NCBI GenBank assembly: GCA_020638995.1 | Contig: JACKHM010000005.1 | Span: 1 to 64,000 of the forward strand | Origin: Planctomycetaceae bacterium | GTDB taxonomy: Bacteria > Planctomycetota > Planctomycetia > Pirellulales > Pirellulaceae | Direction of reading: 5' to 3' | DNA length: 64,000 nucleotides | Made by a program: the position numbers and the translations under genes | Notes under the pieces: model-generated | The model's database searches: none | What the model saw: the letters and a program-made list of their open reading frames with translations, nothing else | What the model was told of the DNA's origin: nothing | Shown: positions 1 through 8,305 of the stretch, piece by piece | How the letters are laid out: every line of letters begins with the position of its first letter | How positions within the stretch are numbered: position 1 is the stretch's first letter

Positions 1-1260
1 TGTGTCGTTGGCGAGTAGCATCGAAGTGATGTCCGCACTGCCGCCTGATTCCGCGACGGTAAAGGAACTATCGGCCGCAAGCGGTGCATCGTTCACGCCA
101 TGGATGGTGACCGTGGCCGTGCTGGTGACTGTGGCTGAGTTGGGGTCGGCGATCGTAAACGTGAAGGTGTCAGTCGTGGAATCGCCTTCCGCCAGGGACT
201 CAAAGTGCCCGGCAGAAGTGTAGGTCACGCTGTCGCCGGACAGTGCGACGTCGCCGATCGTACCTGTGTTGTCGATCGCGGAAATTGTCAGCAACGTGGT
301 TTCGCCCGTGTCCGCATCGGACGCCGTCGCCAGCAGCGCCGCTGTTTCGTCGGCATTCGCGCGATCTTCGTCCACGGAAAGAGTTGCATCACTGCCGACC
401 GGAGCGTCATTTTCACCGGTGATCGTGATCGAGACGGTCGCCGTGCTGGTCACACCGTGTGGATCGCGGATCGTGTACGTGAACTGATCGGCGGCCATCT
501 GACCGACTCGCAGATCGTTGAATTGACCGTTGGGTGAGTAGCTGACGTGACCGCTGGCCAATGTTACCTGGCCAAGCGTGCCCGTGCTGTTGATCGCCAC
601 GATCTGTAGCAACGCGGTCTCGCCGGTGTCGGGATCGGAATCGTTGCTCAACAAGGCGTTGGTGAAGTCGCTCGCCGAGGCATCTTCCTGAATGCTGGGC
701 GTGTCATTCGCCGCAGTTGGTCCGTCGTTGACACCGGTTACTGTGACTGCAACCGTGCCGGTGTCGGTCGCGTTGTGCGAATCTTTTACGACGTAGGTAA
801 AGCGATCGACGGCGGTTTGCCCGGCGGGCAAATGGCGCATGCCAACCGTTGGGTCATATACGACGGTCTGTCCGACGAGTGTCGCGGTACCCAACGTGCC
901 GGTCGTGCCCACGGAGGCGATGTCCAGTGTCAGATCGTCTTCATCGGTATCGTTGGCCAGCAGCGAGGTGAACGTCAACGTCGCGGTTTGGCTGGTCGAA
1001 CCCGCGTCGTCGCCAGCAACGGGTGGTTGGTTGTTTTGTCCTGGCTCGTTCATCGCCGCGATCACGGGGTCGTCTCTACCATTACTGCCCGTAAACGCAT
1101 TTTGAACGTCTCCCCCTCCGGTGTGCCCGAAGAGGTCGATGTTACCCAGTTTCGACAGTTCGATTTGCCAAACATTGGCCGCCAGCACTTCGCGACGTTC
1201 CAGTCGTTCCAGAGTTAGCCGGCGACGACGACAAGAAGAAACCCGCTTCCTTTTGTTCAT
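1..1260 (-). CDS. VCBS/cadherin-like repeat surface protein, N-terminal part (runs off left edge)
   Basis: An ATG at 1260-1258 opens a minus-strand frame with no stop through position 1 (420 codons seen). The N-terminus is basic and carries LERLERREVLAA, the motif found near the start of many giant planctomycete extracellular proteins. After a linker rich in Asn, Pro and Gly, three and a fraction repeats of about 106 residues follow. Each has the VCBS pattern: an Ala/Asn-Asp-rich opening with LLANDTDED-type text, a Thr/Gly-rich strand region, FTYTI/FTFTI-D, then VTVTG.NDAP as the boundary. The boundaries lie near 745, 425 and 105, a 317-321 bp period in the DNA. The family is secreted or surface-bound and adhesin-like; Asp/Asn residues suggest calcium binding. 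Total size is unknown because the gene continues outside the window. Confidence 0.85.
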   Translation of the reverse strand, partial: MNKRKRVSSCRRRRLTLERLERREVLAANVWQIELSKLGNIDLFGHTGGGDVQNAFTGSNGRDDPVIAAMNEPGQNNQPPVAGDDAGSTSQTATLTFTSLLANDTDEDDLTLDIASVGTTGTLGTATLVGQTVVYDPTVGMRHLPAGQTAVDRFTYVVKDSHNATDTGTVAVTVTGVNDGPTAANDTPSIQEDASASDFTNALLSNDSDPDTGETALLQIVAINSTGTLGQVTLASGHVSYSPNGQFNDLRVGQMAADQFTYTIRDPHGVTSTATVSITITGENDAPVGSDATLSVDEDRANADETAALLATASDADTGETTLLTISAIDNTGTIGDVALSGDSVTYTSAGHFESLAEGDSTTDTFTFTIADPNSATVTSTATVTIHGVNDAPLAADSSFTVAESGGSADITSMLLANDT

Positions 1261-1378
1261 GTTTACTGTCCGATGCAACCGAAAACTATGACCACGGTTG
1301 AGTAGTGACTCGCTTGATTGTGGGCGTGATGAGAAAAGGCAATGATACTGCCCGTTCCCGCTGGTTTGACGCACTCCG

Positions 1379-2944
1379 TTAGAACGTCACGATCAAGTCT
1401 GTCGCCAATGTGAGTTGTTGGCGGTGATGTCCATCCACATAAGCTCGCATGTTGGGATCGCCTCCTGGCACCGCACCATTGCCTCGGAAGTTCGAGACGT
1501 CCCACCGCAGTTCCGGCCGCAGCCACACGCGGTCTATGGGTTTCCAATTCAATCCAAACGAGATCGCGGCATAGTCGCTTCCCAGGAATGTTGGTCCGCC
1601 GGGATTGAATTGAATTGGCACCGCGATGCGACTATGATCCTGGTCCCGAAACCACTCCACGCGCGCGCCCGCTGACCAATTCTGATTCAACTCGTAGATC
1701 AAATACTGTGTGACGCCATACCACTTGGCCGTGTCAAACGCGATCGTCATCGGTACCATGTTCACGATGACACGTGCGTCGTTCTGAATGCCAAATGTCC
1801 CTTGAATTGCATACCGCAGACGATCGGAAATGCCTTTCTGAAGCATTAAGCTCACAAGTTGCCGTTCGTCATCCACGCGGTGCCCCAGCATCCGTACGCC
1901 TGTGTGATCTGATCCTGAATGAACCCGTAGTGTGGCTGACGCCTGCCGATCCCGTGATTGCCAATCGAGTCCACCCAGGAAACCCAACGTGTGTGCGTCG
2001 CTATCGAGGTTGTCCCAGCCGGTAGTAATACCAGCGAGCGCCGCCCAGTTTTCCGACATCCGATAGTTCATCACACCGCCAGTGAATGTAAATGGCTCGC
2101 CAAACGCAAACTGATACGAATGCGAGTAGAAAAAGTTGTCGGGGGCGCGGATGCGCTCGTAGCCCATGTTGGCGTAGAAGTGCCCCGCGCGCAGAGTGAG
2201 ACCGTTTCCGTATGGTGCAGCGACTTCCAAGTAGGCCTGCGGAATCGCCAAATGATGCAGACGCGAATCGGAATTCCAATGATTCGCGCCCGATGGTCGA
2301 CGTTCCAGTCCGGATACGGTGACAAATCGAGCGTCACTTCCGAACAACAGATCTACCGCACCACCCCATTCCCAGCCCAGGCCATCGCCCACGACAGGAC
2401 GAATCAAGGAAAGATAAAACTGATCTAACAACAGTTGATCGTGCTGATCATTGAACAGCACGGGCCGATTCAAGCCGTTGGCTGGATTGCCGGTGTTCCA
2501 TGTGTAGCCATCGTCGATCCATCCTTCCAGTTGCCACGAACGCCCGGCTTTAGGTTTGTGCAGCGGTCCGAAAGACGTGGGTGGTTGCTCGACCACAGTC
2601 TGCTCGAATTCCGGGTCGACAGAGTCCAAGTCTTGCGATGCAGGTAGTAGAGACAGACCGGGACCATACGGCTCACCGACGATGTCCCCGATGACGATGT
2701 CTCTCCCCGCATACGTTGCCAACGGGAGCCAACTGGCACGTTCCTTATGCCCAGCCTGGATGATTGTCGTCGGCCCTAAGCCCAAGTGGCTATCCAAACG
2801 CGGCGACTGGACGTTTGAATCGGTCGTGCTGTGAATTGTCGAAGGAAGTCGCTCAAGTTGAGGTGGCGCGAATTCCTGTGCGACTGCGATTGGTGCAGCC
2901 GCTAACACACAACATACCGTGATAACAACTCGTGCAGATCCCAT
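1379..2944 (-). CDS. BBP2-type outer-membrane beta-barrel porin
   Basis: 521 residues. A typical signal peptide is visible (hydrophobic VVITVCCVLAAAPIAVA, cleavage likely after AVA). Residues about 135-521 show the putative beta-barrel porin-2 (BBP2, OmpL-like) pattern: LEGWIDDGYTWN near the start of the barrel, alternating aromatic/hydrophobic strands, LRAGHFYANMGYERI, and a C-terminal strand ending LTLATDLIVTF with terminal Phe, as expected for insertion into the outer membrane. It is predicted to form a channel; the substrate is unknown. It is transcribed in the same direction as the VCBS gene, with about 120 bp between them. The ATG start is supported by the signal peptide immediately following it. 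Confidence 0.8.
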   Translation of the reverse strand: MGSARVVITVCCVLAAAPIAVAQEFAPPQLERLPSTIHSTTDSNVQSPRLDSHLGLGPTTIIQAGHKERASWLPLATYAGRDIVIGDIVGEPYGPGLSLLPASQDLDSVDPEFEQTVVEQPPTSFGPLHKPKAGRSWQLEGWIDDGYTWNTGNPANGLNRPVLFNDQHDQLLLDQFYLSLIRPVVGDGLGWEWGGAVDLLFGSDARFVTVSGLERRPSGANHWNSDSRLHHLAIPQAYLEVAAPYGNGLTLRAGHFYANMGYERIRAPDNFFYSHSYQFAFGEPFTFTGGVMNYRMSENWAALAGITTGWDNLDSDAHTLGFLGGLDWQSRDRQASATLRVHSGSDHTGVRMLGHRVDDERQLVSLMLQKGISDRLRYAIQGTFGIQNDARVIVNMVPMTIAFDTAKWYGVTQYLIYELNQNWSAGARVEWFRDQDHSRIAVPIQFNPGGPTFLGSDYAAISFGLNWKPIDRVWLRPELRWDVSNFRGNGAVPGGDPNMRAYVDGHHRQQLTLATDLIVTF

Positions 2945-3414
2945 TCTGCCGCCTGACCTGCGTAGCCCAAGTTAGACACTTGACGCACGTTTTTTGGGAG
3001 TGAGCCATAATCGTCTTTGATCTGTGTGGGGGGATATAGCAAAGGTCCTATTCTTACGGCAAGATCATTCTCGGTCGCATTTGTTTTGTTGTCTGCAATT
3101 GCCGACTTGGAGGCGTTGAAATTCGGAGGCCATCTGGCGTCTCGCCGCTCCGTCATCCGACCAAACTGGGCACAATGGCGCTCTAACGGTTGCCGATTTG
3201 GATAATCGCAACGAACGCGAAAGGCTCCTGGCACCTACTATCTAACATCTGAGGAGATACGTAACCTGTCGGCACGGTGCTGAGAAGAAGATCTCGCCTG
3301 ACCTACCGTCACAGTTATGGTCTGCTTCGACTGCCGAGTAGCGGTCGGGTCTAGGTTGGCCCACAAGGTGAACACGAGCTGCGCGGCCCTACAGCGTCGA
3401 AGGTTGAGTTCGCA
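2945..3414. other. Intergenic region, 470 bp
   Basis: It lies between the kinase gene and the porin gene, both on the minus strand, and so should hold the porin promoter. Short open frames cross it on both strands, but none has a convincing ribosome-binding site or recognisable protein. No terminator, repeat or RNA gene was recognised. Confidence 0.5.
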
Positions 3415-5040
3415 TTACGCGGTGCTTTGTCTCGGCGCTTGCTGCGGTCCCTTTTGCGGAGGCGGCTGAGTTGAATTGTCTGAAGTCGCTAGGACTGCAA
3501 TCACTATTAACACGATGACGACACCGGCCGCAATTGCTCCCCACGCCCATGCTGGCATCGGAGCTTTCTTCGTAGCTCGACTAGCGGTCTTCGACGAGCG
3601 GCTACTACGACCGCGAACGCGTGATGCGACAGAACGCTCTGCTTCAATGCCCAAGTTTATTGTGCCGCTATCGTCGTACGGTGTGCTGGGAGCATTGTCT
3701 TCGATGATCTGAACTTCAAGAGCGTCGTCGAAATCATCAGCACTTGCGCGACCGATGATCGTGCCTCGCGCCTTGTCGGACGCTGTGTCTTCCAATGCCG
3801 GATCGAATGGACCTGGCTTTCCGGTCGAAGGCGAGTCGGACGCGCGTGCTGTGGTTGATTGGGGTGACTTGCCGACAACTGCGGTGGTCTTGAAGCCTGG
3901 AAAACTTGGATTCGAGTTCGGTCTTTGCTCGTTGACGTGTCCGACGGCAACAGAACGCTCGCGTGCTTCGTTGGTCCGCGTTTCGACGGTAGCTGTAACT
4001 TCGTTTTTGCTTGCGAGCCAGGCTTCCAGAACAGCGGCTACCTCGCTACATGATTGATAGCGAGCGTCCGCATTCTTTTGGATCATTTTAACGCAGATAT
4101 CGACTAATTCGCGGGGGCAGTCGGGTCGATCTTCTCGAATGTCGGGAGGCATCTGCGTCTGATGCCGTGCGATTCGCTGCGCGAGCGTACCTTCGTTAAA
4201 CGGAGCATGTCCCGTCAGTGCGAAATAAAAGGTGCAACCGAGCCCATAGATATCAGCGCGACGATCGACATCGTGACTGTTAATCGCCTGTTCCGGAGCC
4301 AAGTAATCCGCCGTCCCAAGGACATTCTCATTGTGTTGAATCGTGAGAGAAGCGGATTCATCGTCCGAGAACAACGCCAAACCAAGATCCAGTATCTTGA
4401 CAGTGCCCTCTTCATCGACCAGCAAGTTCGCTGGCTTGACGTCTCGGTGGATTAGTCCCTCGTCGTGGGAGTACGCCAGACCACGTGCGGCTTGAGCGAT
4501 GTAATTCGCAGCCTTTTCGAACTCCAAACCGCCTTGTTCGTTCACGATGTTTTGCAGGTCCTGTCCCTTAACGTGCTCCATGACCAAGTAGTGTGTGTCG
4601 CCATCGTTGTCGACATCATACGCGCGTACAATGTTGGGATGTTCGAGCGCGGCGGTTGCTTGGGCCTCGCGGTGAAACCGCTCGAGGTAGGAGGAGTCAC
4701 CCACACGGCTTTTGGGCAAGACTTTGATGGCCCGCTGGCGTCGCATCAACGTATGCTCGGCCAGATAGACACTGCTCATGCCACCTGTCCCGATGTGTCC
4801 CAACAGTTTGTATTTGCCGAGAAAGAAACCTTTGTACTTGCGGTCAAACAGCTTATTGCAATGCCACTCGGTCAACAGTCCCGATTCTACCAGATAGTCG
4901 GCGATCTCTTGCGTGTCGGTCGGTAACTGGTCGTCGTGCTCAGACTTGCACCTTAGCAGTGCCGCACGAAGCTCGTCCGGTTCGACCAATTGGCTCCGTT
5001 GAACGAGTTCGAGAAAGTTCTTTACGCTGGGCGTGGCCAT
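3415..5040 (-). CDS. Membrane-anchored Ser/Thr protein kinase
   Basis: 541 residues. Residues 1-70 form a helical planctomycete kinase N-terminal module (FLELVQ..L.EPDEL, then SGLLTEWHCNKLF) that also occurs in the kinase-Hsp70 fusion at 28943. The kinase domain spans about 76-345: glycine loop GTGGMSSVY, catalytic Lys106 in AIKVLP, HRDVKPANLL with Asp200, DLG (218-220) in place of DFG, and APE. A low-complexity linker follows, then an Arg/Lys-rich stretch and one transmembrane helix (about 503-525), with a short Gln/Pro-rich outer tail. This layout is a cytoplasmic Hanks-type kinase tethered to the membrane. The extracytoplasmic part is too short to be a clear sensor domain. Substrates are unknown. 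Confidence 0.9.
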   Translation of the reverse strand: MATPSVKNFLELVQRSQLVEPDELRAALLRCKSEHDDQLPTDTQEIADYLVESGLLTEWHCNKLFDRKYKGFFLGKYKLLGHIGTGGMSSVYLAEHTLMRRQRAIKVLPKSRVGDSSYLERFHREAQATAALEHPNIVRAYDVDNDGDTHYLVMEHVKGQDLQNIVNEQGGLEFEKAANYIAQAARGLAYSHDEGLIHRDVKPANLLVDEEGTVKILDLGLALFSDDESASLTIQHNENVLGTADYLAPEQAINSHDVDRRADIYGLGCTFYFALTGHAPFNEGTLAQRIARHQTQMPPDIREDRPDCPRELVDICVKMIQKNADARYQSCSEVAAVLEAWLASKNEVTATVETRTNEARERSVAVGHVNEQRPNSNPSFPGFKTTAVVGKSPQSTTARASDSPSTGKPGPFDPALEDTASDKARGTIIGRASADDFDDALEVQIIEDNAPSTPYDDSGTINLGIEAERSVASRVRGRSSRSSKTASRATKKAPMPAWAWGAIAAGVVIVLIVIAVLATSDNSTQPPPQKGPQQAPRQSTA

Positions 5041-5258
5041 TCGATTACGGACCGCCGGACGGCACTACAAATAATTGTCGCGAAAGTTCGGAAGCAGGCG
5101 CCGAACCATCTACAGGGTAGCAAGGACCGTGTGAGGATACCAGTTTTGGCCTGCGTTCGTAAAGCTCTCGCCGGTTGTGTTTGGCCGTAGATTTGACAGA
5201 ATCATGGGGTTGCAGGCCGTCGCGAAACTCACCAAAAGCCGTTCGAGAGTAAATCAAC

Positions 5259-5492
5259 TTGTCTATTCACAAGACGATCCTCTACACACGCCGGGGCTGC
5301 CACTTGTGTGATGAGGCTCATGCGGTTCTTGTCAAGCACGGCCTCACACCGCAATCAATCGACATCGACGCAGATCCACAACTTGTCGAGAAATTCACGA
5401 ATTGTGTTCCCGTCGTGGTCATCGATGGGCACGAGCGTTTCCGTGGGCGGGTAAATGAAGTTCTGCTTCGGCGTTTGCTATCCAGTCACTAG
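5259..5492 (+). CDS. Glutaredoxin-like (DUF836-type) thiol protein
   Basis: 77 residues; TTG start, chosen because GAGAG lies 9 bases upstream and no ATG is available. The chain begins with a beta strand (KTILYTRRGC), the redox pair CHLC (CxxC) and DEAHAVL, then DIDADPQLVEKF and CVPVVVIDG, where the cis-Pro of the thioredoxin fold is preserved. This is the compact glutaredoxin-family protein typical of bacteria. It is the first gene of a tight plus-strand trio with the DUF2064 protein (21 bp on) and thiO (12 bp further). It probably acts as a thiol-disulfide reductant; the partner is unknown. Confidence 0.75.
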   Translation: MSIHKTILYTRRGCHLCDEAHAVLVKHGLTPQSIDIDADPQLVEKFTNCVPVVVIDGHERFRGRVNEVLLRRLLSSH

Positions 5493-5513
5493 CCGAACGC
5501 GAGCGTCTATTTC

Positions 5514-6173
5514 GTGGACGATTTTGGAATTTTTGCGAAGTACTGGGAACCAGGCCGAGTCAAGACGCGGTTAGCGGTGGACCTGGGATTTGCGGCGGCA
5601 AGCGAACTTTATCGCGAGTTTCTGGTCACGCTCGTGCGGCGATTCGCGAAGTGTGCGGACATGCGCACTCTTGTCTACACGCCTGATGAGAGTGCCGATG
5701 AATTCATGAAGCTGGCCGGTGACTGCTGGAGCGTCGAGCCACAGTCGCAAGGGTGCCTGGGGACTCGGATGACTGCATTCTTCGACCATCGCTTCGAGCA
5801 GAATGCGGAAAGAGTCGTGCTAATCGGTTCTGATAGTCCATCATTACCGATCAAGTATGTCGAGTCAGCATTCCGAGCACTTCACAGTTCGGATGTGGTT
5901 TTGGGACCGACCGACGATGGTGGTTATTACCTGATTGGGGCATCACAAAAAGTCGGCGGGATATTTGAAGCAATTGACTGGAGTACCGACCGAGTGTGGG
6001 AGCAGACCATCGCTCGGGCGGAGGCGTTGTCGCTATCTTACGAAACGCTGCCAGGGTGGTACGATGTAGACGACGGCAACGATCTGAAGCGTTTGGGAAT
6101 TGAATTGGCAGAAGTTGCCGCTTTTGATTCCAACTTGAACCACCTGCTCCAAGCCATAAATCGCATAATTTGA
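5514..6173 (+). CDS. TIGR04282/DUF2064-family glycosyltransferase-like protein
   Basis: 219 residues; GTG start. Diagnostic text of the DUF2064 family is present: FGIFAKYWEPGRVKTRL at the N-terminus (nucleotide-binding K.G..KTRL), LIGSDSPSLP (the D.P motif), LGPTDDGGYYLIG, then WSTDRVWEQT and LPGWYDVDDGNDL. The fold is that of nucleotidyl/glycosyltransferases (GT-A-like). Some members sit in arsenosugar gene sets and are named for that, but no arsenic genes are visible here, so that role should not be assumed. It sits between the glutaredoxin and thiO in one probable transcript. Confidence 0.8.
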   Translation: MDDFGIFAKYWEPGRVKTRLAVDLGFAAASELYREFLVTLVRRFAKCADMRTLVYTPDESADEFMKLAGDCWSVEPQSQGCLGTRMTAFFDHRFEQNAERVVLIGSDSPSLPIKYVESAFRALHSSDVVLGPTDDGGYYLIGASQKVGGIFEAIDWSTDRVWEQTIARAEALSLSYETLPGWYDVDDGNDLKRLGIELAEVAAFDSNLNHLLQAINRII

Positions 6174-6185
6174 TCAGAGAGTCCG

Positions 6186-7313
6186 ATGTCGGTCAGTTCA
6201 GTTCCGGATTGTTTGGTCGTTGGCGGTGGAGTGGTTGGGCTATCGTTGGCTTATGAGTTGGCCGTGCATGGAGCGAGTGTCCAACTGATCGACCGCCGTA
6301 CAACGGGGCGCGAGGCATCTTGGGCTGGCGCGGGCATCCTGCCTCCCGCCAATCTTCGGACAGCGATTGATCCACTCGACCGGTTACGCGCGCTCAGTCA
6401 TCAATTGCATCGTGAATGGGCCGTTCGGCTTCTCGAAGAGACTGGTATCGACAACGGATATCGCGAGTGTGGCGGCTTGTACCTGGCGCGCAGCGCCGGC
6501 GAAGTTGCCGCGCTACACGCCTTTGCTGAAATGTTGCGTGACATCGAAATCGACATCGAAAGACTGTCGCCGGCAGAGGCCGCGGAGCTAGAGCCGGCGC
6601 TCAGCGAGGTTGCAAATGGTTCACTAAAGGCGGCATACTCACTCCCGGGCGAAGCCCAACTGCGAAACCCCGATCATCTACAGGCGTTGCGATTGGCGTG
6701 TGAGGGGCGCGGCGTAAAGATTCTTGTGAATTGCGAAGCGAAACAGTTTGAATGTTCGAACGGTCGCGTCACGGCGGTACAAACGTGCGCAGGAGAACTT
6801 TCTGCAGGTCGCTATTGTGTCACGTCGGGCGCTTGGACGCAGATGCTCTTGATGCAGCTTGGCGTTTCGACCGGGATCATCCCAATTCGGGGACAGATGG
6901 TGATGTTTAGGTGTGGAACGCCTCCTTTTCGTCGTGTGCTTAACGAGGGTCCTCGCTATCTGGTGCCGCGAGACGACGGTCGAGTACTGGTTGGCTCGAC
7001 GGAGGAAGAGGTCGGCTTTGACAAGAGCACGACCGAGCAAGGAGTCGGCGAGTTGGTTGACTTGGCTCGGCAACTTATTCCAGCGTTGCGTGACGCGCCG
7101 ATCGAGAAGAGTTGGGCGGGGTTACGTCCGGGCTCCTTCGATTCGTTTCCGTATATCGGTCGCGTTCCGGGGCTCGACAACGCGTTTGCCGCGGCAGGTC
7201 ACTACAGAAGTGGTTTACACATGGCGCCCGCGACGGCCGTCGTACTTCGGGAACTGATGTTTGGAGCCAAACCGCAAGTCGACCTGACGCCGTTTCGCGT
7301 CGGAAGAGGTTAA
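6186..7313 (+). CDS. thiO: Glycine oxidase ThiO
   Basis: 375 residues, normal for ThiO. The N-terminal FAD-binding motif GGGVVGLSLAYELA is followed by an acidic/basic strand end (LIDRR) and EASWAGAGILPP, the signature of the ThiO/DAO oxidase family. C-terminal PFRRVLNEGPRYLVPRDDGRVLVGSTEE and ENSWAGLRPGSFD-like text (KSWAGLRPGS) with AAGHYRSGLHMAPAT close the FAD site. The enzyme oxidises glycine to iminoglycine (dehydroglycine), used to build the thiazole ring of thiamine in the cytoplasm. No thiS, thiG or thiE is adjacent; thiC lies at 32559. Short spacing puts it in a transcript with the two genes before it. Confidence 0.88.
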   Translation: MSVSSVPDCLVVGGGVVGLSLAYELAVHGASVQLIDRRTTGREASWAGAGILPPANLRTAIDPLDRLRALSHQLHREWAVRLLEETGIDNGYRECGGLYLARSAGEVAALHAFAEMLRDIEIDIERLSPAEAAELEPALSEVANGSLKAAYSLPGEAQLRNPDHLQALRLACEGRGVKILVNCEAKQFECSNGRVTAVQTCAGELSAGRYCVTSGAWTQMLLMQLGVSTGIIPIRGQMVMFRCGTPPFRRVLNEGPRYLVPRDDGRVLVGSTEEEVGFDKSTTEQGVGELVDLARQLIPALRDAPIEKSWAGLRPGSFDSFPYIGRVPGLDNAFAAAGHYRSGLHMAPATAVVLRELMFGAKPQVDLTPFRVGRG

Positions 7314-7411
7314 TCTTGATCGGGATGGATTGAAGTTGCGGTGACTTTTCACGCGATCCTTTCTCGCGACGAGCGGTCGTCGCTTGGGAAGTGATGGCCA
7401 CAACCGGCGGG

Positions 7412-7870
7412 CTACTCTTCCTTTTGCGATTCAAGGATCGCGCGAAATAAGAGCATTACTTGACCGGGCGATGCGTTGGCGCGCAGCGCGGTGTCTTGTG
7501 CGACTTGTTCAAGGTCTTCGCCACCGTCCAGTCGTTCGAAGAACTGCTGCATGTGAGGTTCGAGCCGTGTCACGTCGGCTTCGGTGAGTGTTGGCGGCAT
7601 GGCCCCGAGCGGCACAGCAGGCATCGACAGGCAAAGGAGGTATCGAACAACATTATTGAGGACAAAGAAGGGTGCCAGAACAATCGAGATCATTCCCAGC
7701 CAACCGACCAATAATGTGATCCCCGTATAGCTCCAAAACGTGCGGTGAATGCAAGACTTGCAAAGGTGGCCTTCCATGCTGCGCGAGAATCGCATGACGA
7801 GCGCTCCAATGTTCTGATAGAACGCTACGTACTTGGTCGGTGCTTCCACACCACAATTCTGACAGAACAT
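7412..7870 (-). CDS. Zinc-ribbon membrane protein of unknown function
   Basis: 152 residues, not assigned to a known family. Two CxxC pairs (Cys3/Cys6 in FCQNCG and Cys37/Cys40 in LCKSC) should form a zinc ribbon at the N-terminus. Two hydrophobic stretches follow (about 43-66 and 68-95), giving a hairpin membrane anchor. The C-terminal 50 residues are soluble and helical (LEPHMQQFFERLDGGEDLEQVA), rich in acidic residues. The ATG follows GGAATCC. It is the last gene before convergent thiO (about 100 bp between stops). Similar small zinc-ribbon/membrane proteins are common in planctomycetes but have no assigned role. Confidence 0.7.
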   Translation of the reverse strand: MFCQNCGVEAPTKYVAFYQNIGALVMRFSRSMEGHLCKSCIHRTFWSYTGITLLVGWLGMISIVLAPFFVLNNVVRYLLCLSMPAVPLGAMPPTLTEADVTRLEPHMQQFFERLDGGEDLEQVAQDTALRANASPGQVMLLFRAILESQKEE

Positions 7871-7962
7871 TTACGGATTCCTCACTTCGTGATGTCAGCC
7901 GCGGGAACGCCCGCTATTATCGCGATGCGCATGGCCACTGCAATTAGTAAACATAGATGGGG

Positions 7963-8205
7963 CTAATGGAATCTCACCGAGAAATCGGTTCTGAAGAAGT
8001 TGTCGTCGGCGGCATCGTTTTATCCAACGCCAGCACGGATGCCCCACAGCGCATCATTACGGATCAGGTATGTTACGCCGCCGTCCAAGTAGTGTTGTGG
8101 CTTGGCGGTAAGGCCACATATCCAAAAGTCGCATATGGAACGACCGTTTCTCTTTCGGAAACGTGTCACAGCCCAACGCATCTTGGTTGGGCTTTGAGTT
8201 ATCAA
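7963..8205 (-). pseudogene. Decayed C-terminal fragment of an outer-membrane transporter (PF13557-like)
   Basis: The minus-strand frame that ends at the TAG of 7965-7963 reads, before an internal TAA (8022-8020), HYLDGGVTYLIRND....IRAGVG. Immediately after that stop it reads NDAADDNFF....FSVRF. In intact planctomycete outer-membrane transporters of the phenol-degradation (MetA-pathway) type these two pieces are continuous, with a Leu where the stop now stands, and the protein ends in a barrel strand closing with RF. Upstream of about 8110 the homologous text seems to jump to another frame (VVPYATFGYVAL), suggesting a further frameshift. No start or signal peptide remains. The family assignment rests on pattern memory, not a search. 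Confidence 0.6.
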
Positions 8206-8305
8206 AAAAACAGATTTGTCTCGCCGTGGCCGGCATATGTGTTGGTTTGGTTAAACTCGATGTGACGCGAACTGATTGACTCGAAGGCGTAGATTCACGG
8301 CGATT

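Noticed and set aside
205..1218. Several plus-strand open frames across the first 1.2 kb
   Set aside because: They lie opposite the VCBS-repeat gene. The minus frame without stops gives clear repeats and a proper N-terminus, while the plus frames are Arg/Val-rich with no family pattern.
2902..3234. 110-codon minus-strand frame before the porin
   Set aside because: It overlaps the start and signal peptide of the porin, has no good ribosome site and no recognisable domain.
5514..6173. Assignment of the DUF2064 protein to an arsenosugar pathway
   Set aside because: The family name suggests it, but arsM, arsS or related genes are absent from the neighbourhood; the radical SAM protein at 12816 is not the ArsS type as far as its motifs show.
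8170..8193. AGCCCAAC/GTTGGGCT hairpin as a terminator
   Set aside because: The stem is good but no proper U run follows on either strand; TTTGAGTTATC is too weak.
7957..8265. 102-codon plus-strand frame
   Set aside because: It is opposite the transporter remnant, whose two halves match a known C-terminus; the plus product matches nothing.
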